From Cycas panzhihuaensis (Eukaryota > Cycadophyta), in NCBI GenBank assembly GCA_023213395.1, contig CM041465.1, positions 113,157,741 to 113,221,740 on the forward strand: a stretch of DNA of 64,000 bases. Reading direction: 5' to 3'. The notes under the pieces are model-generated. The model saw only the letters and a list, made by a program, of their open reading frames with translations. It had not been told where the DNA came from and ran no database searches. Below, in pieces: positions 47,558 through 58,775 of this stretch. How positions within the stretch are numbered: the stretch's first letter is position 1; each line of letters opens with the position of its first letter. Position numbers and translations under genes: made by a program.

Positions 47558-47809
47558 CACCCTTGTTGAAAAGATCATTTTCTTGTTGTACTTATAAATA
47601 GTTGCATCTAGTTTATTTACTTTTTAAAGGGATTTTTTCACTTTCAAAGGCATTGTGAATACTTGCATAGTTCTTTCAAAAAGTATATTTCAAATTATAA
47701 GTTTATTGATTTATTGAATTCTTTGATTCCTTCCAAAAGGTATATATTTTGTTGAGAAGTATAAAAATTTACTTGGTAAAAGCATATTCTTTTTTTTATG
47801 TACTAAAGT
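47558..47809 (+). other. E leader between LINE and F
   Basis: AT-rich noncoding sequence of element E. It ends at F's target site AAAGT (47805-47809). Confidence 0.6.
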
Positions 47810-48174
47810 TATTAGGGATCTAACCCTTATATTCCCTTATATCTTGTACTTCTTCTCTCTCTTATATCTTTATTTCTTCTACTTCTTCCTTTTTCTTAAT
47901 ATCCCACATGCATAAGTAGAAGGTTGTGTAGTGGTCATTGAGCACTATATATATTCATGCAATATCCCACATGCATAAGGAGGCGGTTGAGTAGTAAGCA
48001 TAGAGACATATATATATTTGTGTAATCCTTAGAGTATGATATCTTGAATATCATTGTTATTTACATGTAATCGGGAGGTTGCCCCCTTGAAGGGTATTGC
48101 AATATAAGTGCTCTTTGGAGTTATTTGCTTATTACATTGGTGTGCAATTATTATTAAGGAGTGGTATCCTACCA
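47810..48174 (+). repeat. Element F 5' LTR
   Basis: Begins TATTAGGGATCTAACC (TG expected; the 3' LTR has TG) and ends CCTACCA. It is 14 bp shorter than the 3' LTR, mostly through an indel in the TCTTATAT repeats near the start. Confidence 0.9.
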
Positions 48175-48176
48175 AG

Positions 48177-48188
48177 TGGTATCAGAGC
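48177..48188 (+). other. Element F primer binding site
   Basis: TGGTATCAGAGC two bases after the LTR. Confidence 0.92.
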
Positions 48189-49069
48189 AGTCGATCCATT
48201 CCTTGTGGGAGAGTCAAGGTACTGAATAATCAATTTTTTCCATCATTTTTTTTCTCATTAGTACCTATTCTCATTTGATTTCCATTTAGTTACTTTGCTT
48301 TTTGGGGGTAGATAACACTGCAATTGGGCAGCTACCCTAACACTGCCACCGGGCAGTTCTCTTTTGCATTTAGATAGAGACCCTGTGCCAGGGGTCTATA
48401 AATATCATGAGGATCTGTCGTTTTGGGATAAGCGCATTGTGTATTTTTCGTCCCTTGCATGAAGGATTGGAGATCACACTCCTGAATCAATCCTTAGACA
48501 GAACTCGGCTATAGAATTGTGCCTCCACGTACCTGCGGGTATATAGGAGGACCCCCTAGATAGACCTTCCTAGTATAGGTAACCATAGGAAACCTATTGA
48601 CCTTCTGTAATTTGTAGTACACCGGTAAGCGATTAGCCTCGGGAAGTTACTCTCCACGTACCCTAGAGACGGGGTAGTACAACTACAGAGTAGAGCATTT
48701 GCCTCCGTAATTTGATACTATTTACGTCTGGGATAAGTATATCGGAGGGCCTACAAACCAGACAAGCCCATACCTAGTGTACCTGGTCAGTCTATTAGTG
48801 GGTTGTGCGCACTTAGTTAGTCAGTGAGTCAGTCATCATCTATTTGTTAAATCGAGTGTCTCTAGTCAGTCTGTCATCAGTTCTTGCGCACATAATCTGT
48901 TAGCCAACCAATGCCCAAAAAAGCAAAAAAGTGAAAAAGCAAAAAGCAAAAAAAAAAAAAAAAAAAATCCATATTACCTCATATTGGGGATAACAGTCCA
49001 TAGACACCCCGTCAAATCCTTTTCAATCACATTTACCAACCAAGATTCCAACTTAGGTCTTGTGGACTA
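48189..49069 (+). other. Element F leader
   Basis: About 880 bp without a gene. It has higher GC than the flanks. An A-rich tract of AAAAAGC-type units ends in a run of A near 48950-48967. Confidence 0.75.
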
Positions 49070-49955
49070 ATGGCCCCTAAGATGAACCCAAGTTGGACCC
49101 AAGATCTCAATGATGTTGTTTCACAACTTCGAGAAGATATATTACAAATTCAGAATGACTTTAATGAAAAATTTGAAGCAGTAATGTTAGAGCTCACATC
49201 CATGAAACCTCTTAAGGAAGAAAAGAGTGATCTTGATGATACTACTCACATAGGTGGGGGTCACTTCGCTAAAGAAGATGAAGGTAATGATGGTAGGTGC
49301 TTTCGTCCAAACTTCCTTCCCAAGGTAGAAATCAAGAAGTTCAATGGCACAGATGTACGCACCTGGATCACCCAAATGGAACAATACTTTTCTCTTCATC
49401 AAGTTCCAGTAGATAAGAGATCCTTCTTGCTTGTTTACACATGGAAACTGAACCCTACCAATGGTACCGATGGTTCATGAAAATAATTGGTGGGCTTAGT
49501 TATCAATGGGAAGGTTTTGTCAAGGATCTTATAGCTCAATATGGCGATTACACAGGATCGAGGACCACTTTAACCGATTAGCTAAAGTTAGGCGGGAGGG
49601 GCTGTTTGACTATACAACAGAATACCAACGTCTCTCCACAAGGGTTGATGGTCTTTGTCAGGATAAATTACTTGAGCTATACATTGGTGGGTTACGAAAT
49701 GACATCAGACATGAGTTGCGACTCTTAAAACCTGATAACATCTTTACAGCTATTAATTTTGTTCGACACATTGAAGTAAAAAATAAGGCATCCCGACCCC
49801 CCCAAAAACATTTCCAGAAAAGCGACCACAATTTTAGGTTCTTGGTGTACGACGAATGACTTCCCAAGAGATGGATGAGAAACGATTGAAAGGGTTATGT
49901 TTTCGTTGTAACCAAAAGTGGAATAAAGACCATAAGTGTCCCGAGCACGCTTATT
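49070..49955 (+). pseudogene. Chromovirus gag (element F)
   Basis: Starts at MAPKMNPSWTQDL, 136 codons, with the PKVEIKKFNGTDVRTWITQM capsid motif near 49320, so this start fits gag. A frameshift near 49465 splits it. The next frames give WEGFVKDLIAQYGD and LFDYTTEYQRLSTRVDGL (about 49606). The zinc knuckle reads GLCFRCNQKWNKDHKC near 49890-49935. Gag forms the virus-like particle. The frame breaks make it non-functional as it stands. Confidence 0.87.
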
Positions 49956-50560
49956 TATAATTGAGGATGTTCAAGATGAGGAACCAGTAGAAGAAGCCTC
50001 ATTAGAGCCAGAAAATAATGATTGTGACCCACCTGAAGAGGAGGAAGAAGATACTGCTACTATATCTGTTCATGCCCTAGCTGGAATTGCAGCCCCTTAG
50101 ACACTCAAACTTATTGGGTATATTAAGAAAAGGAAGGTGGTTGTCCTCATAGATTCTGGGAGCACCCATAATTTCATTAATCGAAACTTCTTTGAAGAAC
50201 TCAACTGTTTTCCATATCCTGTTAAAAATTTTCAGGTTATGGTGGCTAATGGAGGGACACTCGCTTGTGGGAGAAAATGTCACAATATCAAGTTGCAAAT
50301 GGGTGACTATCACCTCTCCACTTCTATGTATGCCATTCCTATTGGAGGAGTTGATGTTGTATTAGGGGTACAATGGCTCAAACCACTAGGGACCATTCAA
50401 CTAAATATGCAAGAGCTCTTCATCCGATTTACTTCTGAAGGAATTGACTATTAATTGAATGGGATCATTCCTCCACCGACCCAAATCATCAACTCACACC
50501 ATATGGAGAGGCTTATTAAAAAGGGTGGTATAGGAATCATTGCCAAATGTTATGCTCTAG
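49956..50560 (+). pseudogene. Chromovirus aspartic protease (element F)
   Basis: The acidic region EDEEPVEEASLEPEND leads to a stop at about 50098, at an expected Gln, then the frame 50137-50454. VVVLIDSGSTHNFINRNF carries the D-S-G catalytic triad. GGVDVVLGVQWLKPLG is the second conserved protease block. The active site is intact. The 3' end runs into the RT leader with scattered stops. Confidence 0.87.
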
Positions 50561-51480
50561 AAGGTTAAGAACTTCCAACAAAAGGGGACATTCTCCAAGA
50601 TGATGGTATACCAAATGACTTAAAATTGGTATTTCACCACCATAACTAGGTCTTTCAAGATATTCCTCAAGGTCTTCCCCTAGTACCTGACCAAGATCAT
50701 AGCATTGACCTGGTAGTTGGAAGTAATCCTCCTTGTATTCGACCATACCGATATCCCTACCAGCAAAAGAATGAAATTGAACGACTAGTTCAAGAACTCC
50801 TTAATCTTTGGTATTATTAGGAAAGTAAAAGCACTTTTACTCGCGGTGATTTTAGTAAGAAAAAAGGATGGCTCATTTCGCATGTGTGTAGACTACTGTG
50901 AGCTCAATAAGATAACCATCAAGGATAAATTTCCTATACTAGTCATTGATGAACTCTTGGATGAACTCCATGGAGCAATGTTCTTCACATCATTGGACTT
51001 ACGGTCAGGATACCATCAAATCAGGATCAAAGCAGAGGATGTTCATAAAACTGCATTTCGTACACATGAAGGTCGCTATGAATTTTTAGTCATGTCATTT
51101 GGCTTGACTAATGCTCCATCCACCTTTCAAGGACTCATGAATAAACTCTTTCGACCTTACTTAAGGAAGTTCATATTAGTCTTTTTTGATGACATTTTGA
51201 TTTTCAATCGTACGTGGGAAGACCATCTTCAGCATGTTGATAAGGCATTACAGGTGCTTGCAGACAACCAGCTTTATGCAAAAAAATTAAAATGTCAATT
51301 TTGGCAAACAGAAATAGAATATTTGGGCCATATCATCTCTCAAGAAGGAGTCAAGGTGAATCCTAAGAAAATAGCGATTATCATAACTGGCCTAAACCTA
51401 AAAGCATCAAGGGCCTTCATGGATTCTTAGGAATCATAGGATATTATCGAAAGTTTGTTCAAGGCTATGCAAGGATTGCT
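50561..51480 (+). pseudogene. Chromovirus reverse transcriptase (element F)
   Basis: The frame 50846-51430 begins [20 protein letters not shown] and has [35 protein letters not shown] and the catalytic box FFDDILIF. The N-terminal part (DLVVGSNPPCIRPYRYPYQQ, near 50710) is broken by stops and a frameshift near 50820. [18 protein letters not shown] follows, with another break near 51395. Catalytic residues are kept. Confidence 0.9.
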
Positions 51481-52000
51481 TCCCCTTAATCAATTTGTTA
51501 AAAAAGGATTCTTTTCATTGGAATGATAAGGCCTTTGAAGCATTTGAACACCTAAAGCTGGCTTTAACTACCACACTAGTCCTTGCAACACCAGACTTTA
51601 CAAAGACCTTCACCATTGAATGTGATGCATCAGGGCAAGGCATTGGAGCAGTCTTAATACAAGAAGGAAAACCTTTGGCTTTTGAAAGTCATCGACTTAC
51701 ACTCAAGGAACAAGTCAAGTCCACCTTTGAGAAGGAGATGTTAGCAATTCTTCATGCAGTTAGGAAATGGCGACAATATTTATTGGGAACACATTTCCAA
51801 ATTAAAATAGACCATGATAGCTTAAAATATTTCTTATCTCAAAGGACATCATCTGAGGAACAACAAAAATGGGTCACCAAAATGCAAGCTTTTGACTTTG
51901 AAATAATATATAAAAAAGGCAAGGATAATATAGCTGTTGATGCTTTATCTCGTAAGGAAGAAGGCTTTGCACTATATTCTATCACAATAGTCAATCCCTC
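51481..52000 (+). pseudogene. Chromovirus RNase H (element F)
   Basis: Within the frame 51495-52376: FTIECDASGQGIGAVLIQEG (first Asp), TFEKEMLAILHAVRKWR (Glu), IKIDHDSLKYFL (Asp) and DNIAVDALSRKE (Asp). All four expected acids are present and there is no stop in the domain, so it is the best preserved enzyme in the window. Confidence 0.9.
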
Positions 52001-53430
52001 TTGGATAGCAGTCGCCAAGCAAGAATGGGATGAGGACTCCTTTACAAAGCAGATCATTCAAGACGTTCAAGCTGGAGTAGGGCATTCAACCCATTATACA
52101 TGGTCTTCAAATATTCTTTGGTATAAGAATCGAATATATATATGCCCTCACTCTAGCCTTAAGGAGAAAATTTTACATGATGCACATGCCTCTCCAACAG
52201 TAGGTCACTCGGGGTTCCTACGAACATACCACCGCTTAAAACAATCCTTCTTTTGGAAGGGACAAAAAGGAGATGTAAAGAGATATGTTGCCTTATGTGA
52301 AATTTGTCAACGACATAAGACGAGCTTGATCAAGTCTCTAGGATTGCTGCAACCCCTTCCCATACCAAATCAATGATGGGAAGAAATTTCTATGGACTTC
52401 ATCGTGGGTCTGCCCAAGTCAGAAGGAAAATATGCTATACTGGTGGTTATTGATAGGCTAACTAAATATGCTCATTTTTGTGGCATTCAGGCCACATATA
52501 AGGCAAAGTAAATTACTGAGGTCTTTTTAAAGGATATACACAGGTTGCATGGTATGCCCAAATGTATATTCAGTGATCGAGATCCCAAGTTTACGGTAAC
52601 AAGAATTCGGAGAACTCTTCCATCTACTTGGTACTAAACTGACAATGAGCTCAGCCTGCCATCCACAAACAGATGGACAAACTGAGGTGGTTAATAAGTG
52701 CCTTGAAGGATACCTTCAGTGTTATGCTTCAGATAAGCGAGGAGACGATGGCATCATTGGCTTCCTTTAGCAGAATAGTGGTATAATACAACCTATCATG
52801 CATCAGTAGGAATGACTCTGTTCTAAGCATTATATGGCTATGAACCACCCACACTTAAAAACTATGCCATAATCAGTTCTAAGGTTCAAGCAGTCGAAGA
52901 CCACATCCAACAAACAACACATATTTTTAAGCTACTCAAGGAAAATTTGAACCTTACACAAAATCAGATGAAACAACAGGCAAATAAAGGGCGAAGTGAA
53001 CGAGCATTTCAACCAGGTGATTGGGTATACTTACGGTTGCAACCGTATAAGTAGCAATCTCTCAAACGGAATGGGAAACATAAGTTACAACCTCAATTTT
53101 ATGGGCCTTACAAAATTCTCAAGAAGATTGGTGAAGTTGCATATGCCTTGGACTTACCACCACTATCAAGGATCCATAATGTCTTTCATGTTTCATGTCT
53201 CAAGAAGGTAATTGGGCAACAAGTACAAGTTCAAACAGAATTACCTATATTAAATGAGGAAGGGCAACTTCAACTCATTCCAGAATGTATCATCGACCGA
53301 AGAATTTGACATCTACGATCCAGACAAATCATTGAGTATCTCATCAAATGGAAACAACTTCCGTGAGAAGATGCAACCTGGGAGAATGAACAATTTATCC
53401 TAGAGCACCCTGAGATCACCAATCTTTGAG
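52001..53430 (+). pseudogene. Chromovirus integrase and chromodomain (element F)
   Basis: The zinc region has H-x-H (HDAHASPTVGHSGF) and CEICQRHK near 52190-52320. A stop at 52375 is followed by the core [20 protein letters not shown] with Asp, then FSDRDPKF with Asp. The region to about 52700 is frame-shifted (third acid in [10 protein letters not shown]-like sequence). The C-terminal motifs QPGDWVYLRLQPYK, FYGPYKILKKIGEVAYALDL and IHNVFHVSCLKK follow. The chromodomain-like end has IIEYLIKWKQLP and EDATWENEQFILEHP (about 53325-53405). This domain is known to steer chromovirus insertion to heterochromatin. Confidence 0.9.
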
Positions 53431-53440
53431 GGCAAAGCTT

Positions 53441-53457
53441 TTTTAAGGGGGGGACTT
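53441..53457 (+). other. Element F polypurine tract
   Basis: TTTAAGGGGGGGAC-type tract just before the TGTTAGGG LTR start at 53459. Confidence 0.85.
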
Positions 53458-53458
53458 T

Positions 53459-53837
53459 GTTAGGGATCTAACCCCTAACTTACCTTCTCTTATATTCTCT
53501 TATATCTTGTACTTCTTCTCTCTCTTATATCTTTATTTCTTCTACTTCTTCCCTTTTCTTAATATCTCACATGCATAAGTAGAAGGTTGTGTAGTGGTCA
53601 TTGAGCACTATATATATTCATGTAATATCCCACATGCATAAGGAGGCGGTTGAGTAGTAAGCATAGAGACATATATATATTTGTGTAATCCTTATAGTAT
53701 GATATCTTGAATATCATTGTTATTTGCATGTAATTGGGAGGTTGCCCCCTCGAAGGGTATTGCAATATAAGTGCTCTTTGGAGTTATTTGCTTATTACAT
53801 TAGTGTGCAATTATCATTAAGGAGTGGTATCTTACCA
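53459..53837 (+). repeat. Element F 3' LTR
   Basis: 379 bp, highly similar to the 5' LTR, with TG...CA ends and TSD AAAGT after it. Confidence 0.92.
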
Positions 53838-53853
53838 AAAGTTTTCAATACAA

Positions 53854-54562
53854 ATGGCAATTAATCTAAACAAGATACAATTTCCTATATTTAATGGCCA
53901 TAATTTTTCACAATGGTATAAAATAATGTAAAATTATTTCATTACAAATGATCTTTGGAAATACTTACAAAATGAATATGATCTTAATATCAAAGAAAAT
54001 ATTAAAAAAGATAATGAAGCCTTAGCTTTACGTTTTTGCACTATAGATGATAATGTTTTCTCTAAAGTGTGTGAATTGACAACTTCCAAATCCATATAGG
54101 ATATCTTAGTTTATAATTATGGGGGAGATACCCTCAATGTAAATGAATTTAATGTTAAGATTATTGAGCATGTGAGACAGATTCTAGAGCAAGTGGATCA
54201 TGATGAAAAGACCAAGGAGGAAAATTCAAGTTAAATGCATGATCATCTTGTTGCATAAGAAGTTGATCCTCCATTTGAGGGGGAGAAATCTGATGATATG
54301 ATAATTACTTACAACACAATGATTTCAGAAGACAAAGTTAAAGTTCCAGGAGATAAAGTCAAAGTTGCAGTCACACCTCCATATTTGAATCAAGCTACAT
54401 TTACTTAGAGATTTTTTGAACCACTCAATGGTAAAATAACACATATTGCTAATAGGATGAGGCAAGTTAGTAGTGATCAAGCTCAAAGATAGATTTTTAA
54501 AGTTTTTTTAAAGTTTAAATTTTACTAGTTTAAAGATAAGATAAAGTTGTTCATGATGACCA
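53854..54562 (+). pseudogene. Gag-like region of element E
   Basis: ATG at 53854 gives MAINLNKIQFPIFNGHNFSQWYKIM, a copia-type gag N-terminus (UBN2-like), then NYFITNDLWKYLQNEYDLN and ALALRFCTIDDNVFSKVCELTTS. Stops fall at expected Gln/Trp positions (for instance SI-stop-DIL). The later part is Glu/Asp-rich and ends TIKGQNV just before the PPT. No zinc knuckle and no pol follow. Upstream is F's target site, so the leader-to-gag order of E is native. Confidence 0.8.
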
Positions 54563-54575
54563 TTAAGGGGCAGAA
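54563..54575 (+). other. Element E polypurine tract
   Basis: TTAAGGGGCAGAA directly before the 3' LTR, whose TG start is mutated to CG. Confidence 0.8.
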
Positions 54576-54945
54576 CGTTGGGATTGATGATCATTACCCC
54601 ACTTCCACCTTTCACCCAAGAGTGCACACCCCACTCCCACCAATTGACACATGTCAGTGCTCACATGTGAAGGTAAGTATAAGGTAAGGTTAAGTTGATT
54701 TGAGTTAAGTTATGTAATATTTTATTATTATTTAAAATATAACAGTTGTGGAGTTTCCCTCCTCTCCCAAATTATATATTTGGAGGGGTGTGCAACCCTA
54801 GTGTCTTTAGACACCACCTATATTTGGAGATTCACTATGTACTCACTCATCATGGATTGAATACAAAAGATTTATGTGTTTATGTAACAATGTATTAATT
54901 ATTTGATTATGCTCTACCCTGTCTCCATCATTGTATAATCCTTCA
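54576..54945 (+). repeat. Element E 3' LTR
   Basis: 370 bp, ending ATCCTTCA, then TSD TTGGG at 54946-54950. It differs from the two left copies in a block near 54730-54745. Confidence 0.9.
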
Positions 54946-54950
54946 TTGGG

Positions 54951-55746
54951 CATGGATCTTATACATTCTAGGATCTTAAATAGACCATAATATTTAACTG
55001 TATGCTTCTTGAAAGTTCTTAATTTGAGTAAACAATGCTTAAGTTTGACTCATAGGAAAACATGCTTTCTAACATTATTCTCATTTATTGCCCTTTTAAT
55101 ATATATAATACTTTTCTATCTATCATAGGCTATCTTTAAGCATTATTAGATGTTGACAACTTATTGCTTCCTTACCAATCATAAGTTAATCTTCTAAGTT
55201 CTCATATTTAAGTGATCTATTTCATGATTGTTCAAATAATGCCTCAAAAGTACTCATGCCTAATAAAGAATAATAGGTGTTGTTATGTATAAATTCTACC
55301 AAATGTAGGTAATTATCTTAGTTAGTTTTTGAATTGTGAATGCATAAAGTATGTCTTCAAGCATTTCGTTCATCCTTTTAGTTTTGACATCAAACACAAG
55401 ATGGTATGTAGTGATAAAGTTTACATTCATTCTAAACTCTTGAAATAAGGCATGATAAAATTTTGAAGTAAACTTTGGATCCATACTTAGAATGATGGTC
55501 TTTAAAATATCATGCATCTTCACAATCTCTTTCATACGAATTTTAGCTATGTTAGAGGCTATGAAAGTAGTGAAAACTAGGATGAATTGTATAAAGTTAG
55601 TTAATTTATCCACAACTACCATGATGCCATCGTACCTATTGACATTCTTGAGTAGTCCTAAAATGAAATCCATGGATATGATTTTGCATTTCTATTTTGG
55701 GATATCTAATGTTTTATACTAAGCCAAAAGTAATAATTTTTTACTG

Positions 55747-55810
<64 letters not shown>

Positions 55811-55990
55811 TTTAGTAAATTAGATGACCTACATATGCTACATCATGAGCATCTCTTTTATGATCCTTGTTCAAATTCCTTTGCCCATTGGTATGTATAT
55901 TTAATTTTTGAACATGAGTATCCTATCTTATTCCACTAAAAAATTAGCATACTTATATAATAGGTTCATATTTATTGTATTTGTTTTATA
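54951..55990 (-). pseudogene. Element C integrase
   Basis: On the minus strand: KNxIYIPMGKGIxTRIIKE (about 55900), the end of the H-H-C-C region, then MDFILGLLKNVNRYDGIMVVVDKL with the first Asp. The second block reads ILSMDPKFTSKFYH, which lacks the usual SDRD, and YHLVFDVKTKRMNEMLED is the degenerate third block. At 55080-54951 KYYGLFKILECI leads to E's insertion, continuing at 38198. The (CT)n/(AT)n tract at 55746-55808 disrupts the H-H-C-C segment. Confidence 0.83.
55746..55808. repeat. (CT)n(AT)n compound microsatellite
   Basis: About 28 bp of CT followed by about 35 bp of AT, expanded inside the decayed pol of element C. Confidence 0.95.
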
Positions 55991-57300
55991 TGATACCTTT
56001 TTCGAAAATTTTGTTACTTATTTTCATAATTTATTATGAAGTTTGCTTCTTTAATGTGCTTTTCTACTAATCTGGAGATACCTTTTTTTAACTATCAGTG
56101 TCATCCACTTAAATTCCCTTGCTTTTGATATATTGAAGCTACAAATCAAATTTAAAGAGATATTCCATCAATATCCTTTTCCTTACATTTAGTTGTGGTT
56201 GGATCTCAGCTTGAATGTCTTCCTAATAAGATGGTGCTTCCATGCTTTAATGTATATACTATAGTTCCAAGTTCTAAGTCATGAGTGGGATAGTCATAAT
56301 CTTTCAATTTCCTCAATTCATATGAAACTACTCTCCCATTCAACATTAATACTCCTAAGTATTTAGTATGTTCATCTTTATAAACTACTAAATCTACATT
56401 TAGATCAAGCATAATAAGGTCTAGTATTACAGTGACTAAGTATCACAATTACTAAAATCTTTATTCATACTTTTCTATCCATTCAATCTTGGGTTTTTTC
56501 CTTAGCAATGATGTAATAGGGATTTATTTCAAAGAATCCTTTAACATAACTATTATAATGACCTTCCAAGCCTAAAAATCTTCTAAGCTTGGTTATATTT
56601 TTTGGTGCCAGCCACTCCATAATAGTAATGAAATTCTAGGGAACAATTGAAATATCTTCTTTAGAAATAATATGACATAAGTAGTTTAGTTATCTCTTGT
56701 AGAAGTCACACTTGCTTAATTTTATATATAACTTATGTTTTCTTAATAGTTGAAACATAATCCATAAATATTATTCATGCTTTTCTTCAATTTTAGAGTA
56801 TATCAAAATGTTTTTTACAAAGGCAATCATGAATTGATTTATGTACTTGTGAAGAGTCTTTATTAAGCCAAATGGCATTATGACAACTTATAATTCATAT
56901 ACTATACTTTTATAGCTATCTTGCATATGTCATCCTCTTTGATTTGGATTTAATAATATCCCAATTATAAATCTATTTTAGAAAACTATTTTTCTCATTT
57001 TATCTTATCAAAAACTCTTTAATCCATGGAAAGGAATATATGTTCTTTATAATGGATTTATCCAAGTGCTTGTAATCAATGCTTAGACATAAGATTCCAT
57101 CCTTTTACTTCACAAATAAGATTGGTGCTCCCTGTACTAAATCACTTGGTCAAATAAAACCTTTATCAAGTAAGTCTCATAATTGCATCTTCAACTCCAC
57201 TAATTCCAGTGTAATCATATAATATGGTACTTTGGAAAGTGGTTATGTTCTGAGGATAGGCTCAATTAAAAAGTCTATATCTCACTTTAGTGTAGACTTA
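55991..57300 (-). pseudogene. Element C reverse transcriptase and RNase H
   Basis: RT on the minus strand: motifs corresponding to GYHQI, QIKEDDICKIA (about 56940) and FGL-type residues are recognisable with stops. MEWLAPKNITKLRRFLGLEG (about 56620-56565) marks the RT-RNase H boundary. RNase H frame 56412-56206 reads VVYKDEHTKYLGVLMLNGRV and YPTHDLELGTIVYTLKHG, the gypsy THDLELAA box. The first Asp (usually DAS) is not kept. Confidence 0.8.
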
Positions 57301-58752
57301 GTAGCTCTTTTGGAAATACAACAACAAACTCTTGAATAAGATGATGGTTATCAAAGCTAAGCCCTTTTAATGAAGCTTCCTCATTAATATGAGTCAAATA
57401 TATTTGAAGGAAAGTTATTATTTATGAAAGGATAGGGTTACCTACCTAATATTAGATGAGGAGAGGTATCATATATGATTATTTGTTTGATTAATTAGTA
57501 GGAATAGTTGTAATTTATCTATAAACCTATAATCATCTAATGAGGAGTTTAGCTAATAATGCATTTTTTGTTAGAAATCTAATAATGAATTCCTATTAGG
57601 GTAGATTGTTCTTTGATTATCTTGTAGTTGATTATGTGTCCTTGTATCTTGATTTTATTATGGAATTTTGAAGTCTCTCATTTACCATATTTGTCTTGCT
57701 TAGACTTTGCCTTTCTAATTATCCTTCTATCATGCTTTTTTACACATTAGTATTCATAGTTCTTAGCTTTATAGATTGCCTCTTTCGAAGTCTTTAGTTC
57801 AAGAAACTTGATCCCACTTTGAATGCCCTCATACAATCCACTAATAAACTAGTGTGTCTTCATCTTATTCTCCTAGAGGTAAGGTGTATAATAAAGAAGC
57901 TCCATTAACTTCCTCTCATCCTTCCTGAAAACCACCCTTTCTTACTTCAATTCATGAAAGGCTTCTACTTTCTTATCATAGTATCACTTAAAGAGATACT
58001 TTTACTTGAAGTATTTAGTGAACCCATTCCATCTCAACTCTTGCTGTCAAATGTTCTTCACTTTCTTATGATAGTTCCACTTCAAGGATATACTTCCAGT
58101 TAAGTTGTATATAATAATATTTACCTCCTTATTAGAGCTAAACACATTACACCTATACTATATTTAAATATTAAGTATCTATGATTTTTCTTATTCCTCA
58201 TTCTTGATTTCTCTATTCAAAGTAAGGGACTTTTCCTTACACAACTCATACTAAAGTATATTCTCTCTCTCTTTATACCCTCTTAGCCATACTTTTAGAG
58301 TTTCATTAGAAGATGGAATTTCAGTATAGTTGAATTTAATGCTTTATTATGATATTGATTTCTAATGTGTACACTATAATTCTTGTGATTTGATAGTGCA
58401 CATGGCCTTTATCTTCTCCCATTACTCCTTATATTTAGATATATCCTTTTAATCTTATTATTCTCAGTTATCTTTTGAAGGTTATGCAACATGATGACAT
58501 GATTCTACATAATACACTCATTACACTCCATGTATCTTTTAAACTTCTCTAACAAACTATAAATAATTTCAACCAAATCAACTAATATGTCATTCCATGG
58601 AGTATTTATTTATAGTTGGAATCTGACTAATTATATTCCATTAGTGTTGTAATCCTCTTAACTAAGTTGAGTAAGATATGAATCCATAACACTGATAAGT
58701 TCTTTGCTAAATATAAAAGATTTAACCTAAATACTCTAATAAGCTTCTAAAA
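57301..58752 (-). pseudogene. Element C gag and protease region
   Basis: On the minus strand near 58045-57800: WNGFTKYFK, DKKVEAFHELK, ERKLMELLYYTPYL-like and FISGLYEGIQSG, the Retrotrans_gag pattern, with several TAG stops. The zinc knuckle and protease at about 57780-57350 are too degraded to read. Confidence 0.7.
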
Positions 58753-58768
58753 CTCTACTCTAATACCA
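58753..58768 (-). other. Element C primer binding site
   Basis: The minus strand reads TGGTATTAGAGTAGAG, one base off the initiator-Met type, seven bases from the LTR end. Confidence 0.75.
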
Positions 58769-58775
58769 CCTATTA

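Larger units (their letters stand above)
47810..53837 (+). mobile_element. Ty3/gypsy chromovirus F, structurally complete
   Basis: 5' LTR 47810-48174 (365 bp), 3' LTR 53459-53837 (379 bp), PBS 48177, PPT 53441-53457, TSD AAAGT (47805-47809 and 53838-53842). Encodes gag with a zinc knuckle, protease, RT, RNase H, integrase and a chromodomain, in gypsy order. Small size (6.0 kb) and short LTRs resemble the Reina group of chromoviruses (inference). Several stops and frame breaks, but long open stretches remain. Confidence 0.93.
38204..54945 (+). mobile_element. Gag-only LTR retrotransposon E, inserted in C
   Basis: 5' LTR 38204-38571 (368 bp), 3' LTR 54576-54945 (370 bp), PBS at 38574, PPT at about 54563-54575, TSD TTGGT/TTGGG. 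After removing the duplicated unit, the LINE and F, the element is about 6 kb. Its only forward coding region is a gag remnant next to the 3' LTR, and no protease, integrase or RT is present. It fits the large non-autonomous classes (LARD or TR-GAG). The leader of about 4.7 kb is unusual. Confidence 0.85.
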
